From CAWJNF01 sp963844235 (lineage in GTDB: Bacteria > Actinomycetota > Thermoleophilia > Gaiellales > Gaiellaceae): a stretch of 64,000 bases of DNA. Positions 45,628 through 54,026 of the stretch are shown one piece after another (positions within the stretch are counted from its first letter, which is position 1; each line of letters starts with the position of its first letter). Position numbers and translations under genes: made by a program. Location of the stretch: positions 806,001-870,000 of the forward strand of contig CAWJNF010000008.1 of the NCBI GenBank assembly GCA_963844235.1, written 5' to 3'. A model generated the notes under the pieces. It searched no databases. It was not told the origin of the DNA and worked only from the letters and a program-made list of their open reading frames with translations.

Positions 45628-45879
45628 ATGAGCAAATCGTACCCAGCCGGCTGGGAGGTGGTGGACGAGGCGCTCGAGCGAACGTTCGAGTTCCCGTCCT
45701 TCCCCGAAGCGATCGCTTTCGTGAACCGCGTTGCGGAGGCGGCGGAGGAGGCGAACCACCATCCGGACATCGCAGTGCATTTCCGTCGCGTGACCCTCCG
45801 GTACTGGACGCACACGGAGAACGCGATCACCGATAGCGACGTCGCCGAGGCGGCGCGCATCGGGGCGCTCGCCGGCTGA
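45628..45879 (+). CDS. Pterin-4a-carbinolamine dehydratase
   Basis: An 83-aa enzyme that dehydrates 4a-hydroxytetrahydropterin in recycling of tetrahydropterin after aromatic hydroxylation. The active-site motif is clear: AEEANHHPDIAVHFRRVTLR then YWTHTENAITDSD. A CATACT -10-like box sits 8 nt before the ATG, so the mRNA may be leaderless. No aromatic hydroxylase is nearby. DNA polymerase IV follows after 6 bp on the same strand, perhaps by chance co-transcription. Confidence 0.9.
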   Translation: MSKSYPAGWEVVDEALERTFEFPSFPEAIAFVNRVAEAAEEANHHPDIAVHFRRVTLRYWTHTENAITDSDVAEAARIGALAG

Positions 45880-45885
45880 CCGCCG

Positions 45886-46938
45886 GTGATCGTCGCCCAC
45901 CTCGACCTCGACGCGTTCTTCGCGGCCGTCGAGGAGCTCGAGCAGCCTGAGCTCCGCTGGCGCCCGCTCGTCGTCGGCGGCGACCCGCACGGCCGCGGGG
46001 TCGTGGCGACCGCCAACTACGTGGCGCGGCAGTTCGGCATCCACTCGGCGATGAGCTCCGCCGAGGCCCTCCGCCGGTGTCCTGCCGCCGTGTTCGTGCG
46101 ACCGCGACACCGCGTGTACAAGGCGTACTCCGAGGCCGTCTGGCGCAGCGTCCGCGAGGTCTGCCCCACCGTCGAGCAGACCGGCATCGACGAGGGCTAC
46201 CTCGACGTCGAGGCGGTGGCGGGCGAGTTCCGGCGCGCCCGCGATGTCGCAGAGGCCGTGCAGGCGGCCGTCCGGGCCTCGACGCGCCTCTCGTGCTCCC
46301 TTGGTGTCGCAACGTGCAAGGTCGTCGCGAAGGTCGCGAGCGACCGGCGCAAGCCCGGCGGACTGACCGTTGTGCCTCCGGGTCGGGAGCGTGCCTTTCT
46401 CGCGTCGTTCGACGTCCGCCTGCTGCCCGGTGTCGGTCCCCGTGCCGAGGCCCGGCTCGTGCGGGCGGGGGTGACCACGATCGGCCGGCTGGCGGACCTC
46501 GCCGACGACGAGCTGTCGCGGCTCCTCCCCGGCAAGATCGGCGTGCTGCTCCGTGACCGCGCCCGCGGCATCGACCCGCGGCCGCTCGAGACCGAGTCGG
46601 AGTGGCTCTCCATCTCGACCGAGGAGACGTTCGAGCGCGACGTCGCCGACCGGGACGCCTTGCACGAGGAGCTCCGGCGCATGTCGCGATCGGTAGCCGG
46701 CCGGCTCGCCACGGAGGGTCTCGCAGCCCGCACGGTCACGACGAAGGTGCGCTATCCCGACTTCGCGATCAGGAGTCGCTCACAGACGCTCCCGGTTGGG
46801 ACCGAGGATCCGGACCACATCGCAGAGCTCGCGTGCGCCTTGCTCGACCGGGCGCTCGCGGATCGTCCGGGCGCGCTCAGGCTGGTCGGAGTGGGTGTCT
46901 CGAACCTCGAGCCTTTCCGCCAGCTCGTGCTCGCCTGA
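45886..46938 (+). CDS. dinB: DNA polymerase IV (Y family)
   Basis: A 350-aa translesion polymerase. Palm residues: IVAHLDLDAFFAAVEELEQP (first Asp pair) and GIDEGYLDVEAV (usually SIDEAYLD; Asp and Glu kept). GLGVGP-type hairpin LPGVGPRAEARLVRAGVTTI and the little-finger region follow. The C-terminus FRQLVLA may be a degenerate beta-clamp-binding motif. It copies past damaged bases with low fidelity. No LexA box was found upstream. The GTG starts 6 bp after the pterin dehydratase stop. Confidence 0.92.
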   Translation: MIVAHLDLDAFFAAVEELEQPELRWRPLVVGGDPHGRGVVATANYVARQFGIHSAMSSAEALRRCPAAVFVRPRHRVYKAYSEAVWRSVREVCPTVEQTGIDEGYLDVEAVAGEFRRARDVAEAVQAAVRASTRLSCSLGVATCKVVAKVASDRRKPGGLTVVPPGRERAFLASFDVRLLPGVGPRAEARLVRAGVTTIGRLADLADDELSRLLPGKIGVLLRDRARGIDPRPLETESEWLSISTEETFERDVADRDALHEELRRMSRSVAGRLATEGLAARTVTTKVRYPDFAIRSRSQTLPVGTEDPDHIAELACALLDRALADRPGALRLVGVGVSNLEPFRQLVLA

Positions 46939-46954
46939 GCGGCGAGCACAGCTC

Positions 46955-46980
46955 GTAGGGCCGGATCTCATCCGGCCCGC
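46955..46980. repeat. Copy of the GC-rich palindromic repeat
   Basis: GTAGGGCCGG, then ATCTCAT, then CCGGCCCGC, between the convergent dinB and cupredoxin genes. The inner 15 bases are identical to the copy at 27175-27200, and it may end both transcripts. Confidence 0.6.
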
Positions 46981-46983
46981 TCG

Positions 46984-47427
46984 TCACTGCACCGTGAAGG
47001 CTCCGTTCATCTCGCCGGCGTGCGGGTCGCAGACGAACGTGTAGTCGCCGGCCTCGAAGTCGACCGTCCACGACGTCTGGCCGGTCTCAGCGACATCGGT
47101 CGTCTCTTCGACACCCGGTCCCGACAGGTGGAAGTTATGGGTGTCCGCCTGATCGTCGACCTCGATCGTGTAGCTCCCGGCGGCGAGCTCGGTCACGTCC
47201 GCGCCGTCCTGGGTGAGCGTGATCGTGAAGTCGGGGCCTACGGTCGCGACCAGCGTCCCGCCGCCTTCCGCCGGGGGCTCTGCGGGCTCGGCGGGCGGCT
47301 CGGCCGGCTCGGCCGGCGCCGGCTCCGCCGGGGCCGCCGCCTCCTCGTCGTCGCCGCCGCACGCGGCGAGCGTCGCTGAGGCGGCCAGGACGCAAAGGCC
47401 AAAGGCCAGCGTTCTCCGTCGGCTCAT
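46984..47427 (-). CDS. Cupredoxin-like lipoprotein
   Basis: A 147-aa lipoprotein: signal MSRRRTLAFGLCVLAASATL, lipobox LAACGG, then a Pro/Glu/Ala tether (PAEPAEPPAE repeats) and a cupredoxin domain with DTHNFHLSGPGVEETTDVAE and the copper loop FVCDPHAGEMNGAFTVQ (Cys, His, Met). It is likely an outer-face copper/electron-transfer protein. It shares the HNFHLxGPGV core with the protein at 45183-45536, so the two arose by duplication. An AAGGAGG site precedes the ATG. Confidence 0.88.
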   Translation of the reverse strand: MSRRRTLAFGLCVLAASATLAACGGDDEEAAAPAEPAPAEPAEPPAEPAEPPAEGGGTLVATVGPDFTITLTQDGADVTELAAGSYTIEVDDQADTHNFHLSGPGVEETTDVAETGQTSWTVDFEAGDYTFVCDPHAGEMNGAFTVQ

Positions 47428-47536
47428 GAATCCTCCTTGTCCGGGGTCGACGTCTGCGAGTACGAAGCGCGGGCGAGGCCGGTTTGCTGTGCAGGCCGCA
47501 GGTCCCGCCGGGCGCGCCGGACGTCCGGCGCCGGTC

Positions 47537-48970
47537 TCAGGTCACCTGCAGCGGCCTGAGAGCCGGGTAGAGGGCCCGGAAACGCTCGAAGCCGGCGGCG
47601 TAGGCGTCGAGCCAGGCGGGCTCTGGCTCGACCGTCTCGCGTATGCGGACACACGCCGCCACGGCTTCCTGCACGTTCGCGAACACGCCGCCCGCGACCC
47701 CTCCGAGGAGCGCGGCCCCGTAGGCCGCGCCCTCCTCGACGGCCACGCGCTCGAGCGGAAGCTCCAGCACCGACGCCACGATCCTCAACCAGAGCGCGCT
47801 GCGCGCCCCGCCGCCGAGCGCGCGGCCGCGATCCGGCTCGAGCCCGAGCGCGCGGATCAGCTCGAGCGAGTCGCGCAGCCCGTAGGCCACCCCTTCGAGC
47901 ACTGCCCGCACCAGGGCCCCGCGGTCGTGCCGGAGCTCGAGCCCGGCGAAGGCCCCGCGCGCATCGGGGTCGGCGTGCGGTGTCCGCTCGCCGGTCAGGT
48001 AGGGCAGGAACAGCAGACCGTCCGACCCAGGGGGCCAGCGCTCGGCCTCGGCGACGAGCTCGCCGAACGGGACGCCTGGCGCCGCGAGATCTCGCAGCCA
48101 GGCAAGCGAGCCCGCGGCGGAGAGCATGACGCCCATCGCGTGCCAGGCACCGGGAACGGCGTGACAGAACGCGTGGACGCGAGCCTCCGCGTCTGCCTGA
48201 TAGGCGGCGAGCGCAGCGAAGACGACGCCAGACGTTCCGATCTGAATCGAGAGCGGCCCGGGCCGATCGACCCCGACGCCGACGGCGCCGGCCGCCTGGT
48301 CGCCCGCGCCCGCTGCCACGGGAATCCCGTCTGCAGTGGTGCCCGAGACGTCGGGCGACTCGAGCACGCGCGGCAGCATCCTTGCGTCGAGCTCGAGCGC
48401 GTCGAGGACATCCTCCGACCAGCGCCGTCTCGCCACGTCGAACAGCAGCGTTCCCGAGGCGTCGGCGACGTCGATCGCGCGCTCGCCGGTCAGTCGCAGT
48501 CGAACGTAGTCCTTCGGCAGCAGCACATGGGCGATTCGACCGTAGAGCTCTGGCTCGTGCGCCCGCACCCAGAGCAGCTTCGGCGCGGTGAAGCCCGTCA
48601 GCGCCCGGTTGCCGGTCAGAGCGATCAGGCGCTTCCGCCCCACGCGCTCTTCGATCTCCGCGCACTCGGCGGCGGTGCGCTGGTCGTTCCAGAGGATGGC
48701 GGGACGCAGCACCTCCTCCGCCGCGTCGAGGCAGACGAGACCGTGCATCTGACCGGAGAGGCCGATCCCGGCGACGTCTCGCCGGCCAAGCGCTGCGAGC
48801 GCACGTTCCGTGGCCTGCCACCAGTCCTCCGGACGCTGTTCCGACCAGCCCGGCCGGGGCGTCGAGAGCGGGTAGCCCTCCTCGGCCTTCCCTAGTACCT
48901 CGCCCGTGGGCGAGATCGCGAGCGCCTTGACGCCGGTCGTGCCGACGTCGATGCCGACGAGCGCCGTCAC
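47537..48970 (-). CDS. xylB: Xylulokinase (FGGY family)
   Basis: A 477-aa carbohydrate kinase that phosphorylates D-xylulose. N-terminal phosphate-binding ALVGIDVGTTGVKALAISPT, substrate motif GLSGQMHGLVCLD, NDQRTAAECAE, and the C-terminal FGGY signature LFLPYLTGERTPHADPDARG and LGGGARSALWLRIVASVLEL. Length and motifs fit XylB better than glycerol or gluconate kinase. The GTG at 48970 is 17 bp from the divergent gene start. No xylose isomerase adjoins it, although a sugar-isomerase-like TIM barrel is at 51313. Confidence 0.88.
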   Translation of the reverse strand: MTALVGIDVGTTGVKALAISPTGEVLGKAEEGYPLSTPRPGWSEQRPEDWWQATERALAALGRRDVAGIGLSGQMHGLVCLDAAEEVLRPAILWNDQRTAAECAEIEERVGRKRLIALTGNRALTGFTAPKLLWVRAHEPELYGRIAHVLLPKDYVRLRLTGERAIDVADASGTLLFDVARRRWSEDVLDALELDARMLPRVLESPDVSGTTADGIPVAAGAGDQAAGAVGVGVDRPGPLSIQIGTSGVVFAALAAYQADAEARVHAFCHAVPGAWHAMGVMLSAAGSLAWLRDLAAPGVPFGELVAEAERWPPGSDGLLFLPYLTGERTPHADPDARGAFAGLELRHDRGALVRAVLEGVAYGLRDSLELIRALGLEPDRGRALGGGARSALWLRIVASVLELPLERVAVEEGAAYGAALLGGVAGGVFANVQEAVAACVRIRETVEPEPAWLDAYAAGFERFRALYPALRPLQVT

Positions 48971-48973
48971 GAG

Positions 48974-48979
48974 TAGAGT
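48974..48979 (+). promoter_or_regulatory. -10 box of the metallo-beta-lactamase-like gene
   Basis: TAGAGT, 8 nt before the ATG at 48988, in the divergent gap. Confidence 0.4.
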
Positions 48980-48987
48980 CGCCGCCG

Positions 48988-49584
48988 ATGGCGATGGTCG
49001 TGACGGAGCTCGCTCGAGGCCTGTGGCGCTGGACGGCGCCGCATCCCGACTGGCGTCCGGACGCCGACTGGCCGCAGGAGGTCGGCTGCGTCTACGCGGA
49101 GCTGTCCGAGAGCATCGTGCTCGTCGACCCGCTCGTTCCGGAAGGCGAGGCGGATCGCTTCTGGGCCGCGCTCGACCGTGACGTGGAGCGGCTCGGCGTG
49201 CCCGTCCGCGTCCTCGAGACGGTGCGCTGGCACGAGCGGAGCGTAGACGAGGTCGCCGGGCGCTACGGCGGCTCCGTCTGGCGGGGCTCGGGGGACGGAG
49301 ACCTCCCGGCCGGCGTCGCCTCCTATCCTGTCGACGCAGGCGCGGAAAGCGTCCTCTGGCTCGACGGGCACCGCGCTCTGGTCCCGGGCGACCTGCTGAT
49401 GGCCGACGAGGGAGGCCTTCGTCTCTGCCCGCAGTCGTGGCTGCCGGAGGGCCACACGCTCGACGAGGTCCGCACCGCTCTCGCCGCCACGGCTGAGCTT
49501 CCGGTCGAGCGCGTCCTCGTCTCCCACGGCGAGCCGGTGCTGGCGGACGCGAGATCGGCGCTGACGGCCGCGCTGAGCCCGTAG
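48988..49584 (+). CDS. Metallo-beta-lactamase-fold protein with degenerate metal site
   Basis: A 198-aa protein with the MBL-fold strand order (SIVLVDPLVPEGEADRFWAA, LVPGDLLMADEGG, RVLVSHGEPV). The HxHxDH motif expected after the second strand is replaced by VRWHERSVDEVAG, so at most one metal ligand remains. It may be a non-catalytic or altered member. It is divergent from xylulokinase. The nearby TAGAGT box and the ATG at 48988 support the start. Confidence 0.65.
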   Translation: MAMVVTELARGLWRWTAPHPDWRPDADWPQEVGCVYAELSESIVLVDPLVPEGEADRFWAALDRDVERLGVPVRVLETVRWHERSVDEVAGRYGGSVWRGSGDGDLPAGVASYPVDAGAESVLWLDGHRALVPGDLLMADEGGLRLCPQSWLPEGHTLDEVRTALAATAELPVERVLVSHGEPVLADARSALTAALSP

Positions 49585-49674
49585 GCGAGGTCCCGTGCCT
49601 GCGTGCTTCCCGCGCGGTCATACTTCGCCGCCGAAGGGCGACCTGCACGGGTCGGCGAACGAGAGGGAGGGACG

Positions 49675-50001
49675 ATGCCGCTCTACCTAACGCGATTCAG
49701 CTACACGCCGGAGACTTGGGCCAGGCTGATCGACAACCCAGAGGACCGCCGGAAGGCCGCTCAGTCGTACATCGAGTCGGTTGGTGGGAAGCTCCACGGG
49801 TTCTGGTACGCGTTCGGCGAACATGACGCCTACAACCTCTGGGAGGCCCCTGACAACGTGTCGATGGCCGCGGTTGTGCTAGCGATCGGCGGCGGCGGTG
49901 CGCTCAGCTCGCTCGAGACGACTGTTCTCCTGACCGTCGAGGAAACGATGGACGCGCTGCGAAAGGCCCAGCACGTCCAGTACCGGGCGCCGGGGGCGTA
50001 G
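49675..50001 (+). CDS. GYD domain protein
   Basis: A 108-aa single-domain protein of the GYD superfamily (dimeric alpha-beta barrel): MPLYLTRFSYTPETWARLID, GGKLHGFWYAFGEHDAYNLW and a conserved glycine patch AIGGGGALSSLETTVLL. The function of these cytoplasmic proteins is unknown. The ATG at 49675 is preceded by GGGAGGGACG, a good ribosome site, and is chosen over the longer upstream frame from 49603. Confidence 0.85.
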   Translation: MPLYLTRFSYTPETWARLIDNPEDRRKAAQSYIESVGGKLHGFWYAFGEHDAYNLWEAPDNVSMAAVVLAIGGGGALSSLETTVLLTVEETMDALRKAQHVQYRAPGA

Positions 50002-50147
50002 CGGCTCGCGCGGGCCCCGGGCTGACGACTCAGCGTGGCGACAAGGGGCAGAGCGAGGCTCGGATAGGAGGGAGGACCAGGTGAGAGCACGCTCGCGCAG
50101 TCGGCGCTGCTCTCGGAGGTCTCCGGCCGGTCGGCTGGGTGCGACGG

Positions 50148-50588
50148 TCAGCCGCCGCGCCGACGCACCATGGTGGCCAGCATCGTCGCTACATGCGCGC
50201 GCTCGCTGCCCTGCTCCGCGTACGCGTCGCCGCGGCAGACGGTCAGCGTGCCACCGGCGCGGACGACCTCGCCCTCCGCGACGATGCGGTCACCGGTCAC
50301 CGGCGCTAGCAGGTTGACCTTGAGCTCGACTGTCAGCACCTCCGCGTCGTCCGGCATCAGGGTCAGCGCCGCGTACCCGCAGGCGCTGTCGAGTGCAGTG
50401 ACGACGACGCCCGCGTGGAGGAACCCGTGCTGCTGGGATAGGTGCGGTTCGACCGGCACCGCGATCGCGACGTGACCGGCCGCGACGTCCGCGAGCTCGG
50501 CGCCGAGCGTCGCCATCGCCCCCTGGCGGGCGAAGCTGGCGTGGACGCGCTCGACGATCGCGGCCTCGAGCGGAGGACGTTCGGTCAC
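50148..50588 (-). CDS. PaaI-type hotdog thioesterase
   Basis: A 146-aa hotdog-fold thioesterase acting on acyl-CoA. The active-site strand and helix QQHGFLHAGVVVTALDSACG (HGG-like loop, Asp on the helix) is typical of the PaaI/YigI group, followed by TVELKVNLLAPVTGDRIVAE. The GTG at 50588 has TACGGT exactly 6 nt upstream. It is convergent with the GYD gene after a 146-bp gap. Confidence 0.85.
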   Translation of the reverse strand: MTERPPLEAAIVERVHASFARQGAMATLGAELADVAAGHVAIAVPVEPHLSQQHGFLHAGVVVTALDSACGYAALTLMPDDAEVLTVELKVNLLAPVTGDRIVAEGEVVRAGGTLTVCRGDAYAEQGSERAHVATMLATMVRRRGG

Positions 50589-50594
50589 GGGATG

Positions 50595-50600
50595 ACCGTA
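50595..50600 (-). promoter_or_regulatory. -10 box of the thioesterase gene
   Basis: TACGGT on the minus strand, 6 nt before the GTG at 50588. Confidence 0.45.
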
Positions 50601-50783
50601 GCCGAAGTCTGTCCGACGCTTTTCCGTACCGCGCCTCGATGACTTGCGGCTCACGGCCCCATCGAGTGGCATTTCCGCAGACCGGCGCGCGCGTGGCCGC
50701 TACTCCCCCTCGGGTGGAGCACCAGGGCATGACGCATTCGATCGGATGAGCGAACGCAAGCTTGCCCATCCGAGGGTGCGATC

Positions 50784-51269
50784 ATGTCTCTCGTGACGGA
50801 ACCAACGACCGGGGTGCCGAAAGTCCCGCCGTCGTGGTTCGTGCACACGGCCTGGCGCGCTCATCGAGCGCTCTACCGACTCAGCGGCGGCCGATTCCTG
50901 TGGACCACTGCGAACAAGCGCGGTTGGGGCGCACTGCGCCTCACGACCATCGGGCGGAGATCCGGGAAAGAGCGCAGCGTCATCATCGGCTACGTCGAAG
51001 ACGGCCCCAACCTCGTCGCGCTCGCGATGAACGGCTGGGACGAGGGCCATCCCTCGTGGTGGCTCAACCTCGAGGCGCACCCGGACGCCGTGGTTCGATT
51101 GGCGCACCAGCCTCCGCGCCCGGTGCGCGCACGCCCTTCCGCGGGGGAGGAGCGTGATCGACTGTGGCAGCGCTGGGTCGCGGTTGAGCCGAAGCTCGAC
51201 GCGTATGCCGGCCGGCGGTCGACCGAGACACCCGTGATCGTGCTCGAACCGCGCGACGGAACCCCTTGA
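50784..51269 (+). CDS. Nitroreductase / deazaflavin-dependent family protein
   Basis: A 161-aa split-barrel protein of the DDN/DUF385 family, which binds the deazaflavin F420. Recognisable strands: LRLTTIGRRSGKERSVIIGY and LNLEAHPDAVVRLAHQPPRP. The family includes F420-dependent quinone and nitroimidazole reductases; substrate here unknown. It is one sign that the organism makes F420, as many actinobacteria do. The ATG at 50784 follows a 195-bp gap with no clear -10. Confidence 0.85.
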   Translation: MSLVTEPTTGVPKVPPSWFVHTAWRAHRALYRLSGGRFLWTTANKRGWGALRLTTIGRRSGKERSVIIGYVEDGPNLVALAMNGWDEGHPSWWLNLEAHPDAVVRLAHQPPRPVRARPSAGEERDRLWQRWVAVEPKLDAYAGRRSTETPVIVLEPRDGTP

Positions 51270-51312
51270 CACCAGGCGATGACGTCGTGGGTCGCTCCGC
51301 CGCCTTACGGGA

Positions 51313-52313
51313 TCACGCCTCGGCGCCCAGCGCGGCGTAGACGATCTCGGAGGCCCGCACGGCGTCCTTTCGCAGCTGCGCCTCTCTGAGCGCGTCGTCG
51401 TCGATGCGCTCAGCGACGGAGTCGATGAACCGCCACTGCAGCACGCTGCGCCTCACGGCGGCCAGCCCGTCCTCCGTATACGGGTACAGATCGAAACCGA
51501 GGCGCTCGCCGCGCTCGCCGTAGCCGGCGCGGCGCAGCTCGACGGCGAGCTCGAGCGTCTCCATGAACGCGGTCGCCCCCACCATGTTGTCGTCGTCGAA
51601 CGTGCCCCAGCCGGAGTTCGCGTGCAGGTGGCCGAGCAGACCCTCGGCGGCGAGCATGGCGGCGTACTCGGCCAGGCTCTCGCCGTTCATGATCAGGTGC
51701 TGCCAGTCCATGTTCACGCGCACGTTGTCGAGCCCCTCGGCGCGCAGCTTGTGGATGACGTGCAACGTCATACCGACGTTGCGCATGAGGATCTTCATGG
51801 CCGGCTCGGAGTTCTTGTGCTCGAGGAGCAGCAGGACGCCGTGGTCGCGGCAGCGCTCTGCCGCCATCCGGAGACCATCGAGGAACCACGCCCAGCTCTC
51901 GGCGTACGGGGTCTGGAAGGGGTAGTTGTAGCCCTCGATCCCAGGCCAGACGATGAAGTTGGCGCCCAGCCGGCCCGCGAAGTCAGCGGCGGCGACCGTG
52001 CGGCGCTGGGCCTCGCCCCGCACCTCGGGATCGGGGGAGCAGAGGCCGCCGCGGCCGAAGAGCGGGTCGAGGTGGAGCCCGGTCGCGATGCAGTAGATGC
52101 CGTGCTCGCCCAACACCCCGCGCACCGCGTCGAGGTTCTCCTCGGAGAGCTCCTGCGGGTAGTGGAACTCGTAGTCGTCGATCAGCCCCTCGAGCCCGTC
52201 CACCGCCCGCCGCACTCGCTCTGCCGTGGTCTCACCGGCCCATTGGGGCTGGTAGCCGCCCGGCACGAAGCGCGTCACCATGGCGCCCAGCGCCCAGATG
52301 CCGAGGCTCGTCC

Positions 52314-52317
<4 letters not shown>
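51313..52317 (-). CDS. Sugar isomerase-like TIM-barrel protein
   Basis: A 334-aa protein of the xylose isomerase/endonuclease IV-like TIM-barrel family. Divalent-metal residues are probably in LLLLEHKNSEPAMKILMRNV (Glu), VRVNMDWQHLIMNGESLAEY (Asp/His), and LGHLHANSGWGTFDDDNMVG (His). The sequence is close to non-classical sugar isomerases rather than XylA proper. The ATG at 52317 overlaps the aspartokinase stop (ATGA), an odd pairing of sugar and amino-acid metabolism. Xylulokinase 2.3 kb away might be its partner. Confidence 0.75.
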
Positions 52318-53567
<1,250 letters not shown>

Positions 53568-54026
53568 GCGCGAAACCTAGCCGCTCCCGCGGCACGTTCG
53601 GCGAGGTTCTGAAGGCAGGCGACATCGCGACCTGTGACGGAGTTCAGATGGAGTGTCTTCGGCAGACCCAGGACGCTGACGAGTTCGAGCAGCGCCGGAG
53701 CCAGCTCGCTCACCTCGCCGCTGTCCGATCTCGGAGCGAGCGTGGCGCCGGGCGCTGGACGTGATGCACACGTTCTCGGAGCGCGGCCCCCTCCATCATC
53801 GGCAAGTGCCCTTTCATGGATCTCCTCAGTGCTGCCACCGCTGAGCTCGCGGAGCTGCCACGACCGCCACTTCGAGCTGATCGCCGAGGTCACCGGGCGG
53901 CCGGTACGCACGATCGCGCCGCTCGGCTCGCTCTGACCCCCGCCTATCCCTCGGCGCATGGCCATTCGCGTCGTCCTAGCCTCCTGGTCCGCGAGCGCCT
54001 TCGCGGAGCCCGATTATGCCCGGCAG
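53568..54026. other. 459-bp region, no confident gene
   Basis: Neither strand holds a convincing gene. A plus-strand frame (53634-53936) ends HFELIAEVTGRPVRTIAPLG, which looks protein-like only at its end, and a second frame begins MECLRQTQDADEFEQRRSQL before stopping after about 38 codons. The pattern fits a decayed gene. Confidence 0.3.
53574..53579 (-). promoter_or_regulatory. -10 box of aspartokinase
   Basis: TAGGTT on the minus strand, 6 nt before the GTG at 53567. Confidence 0.5.
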
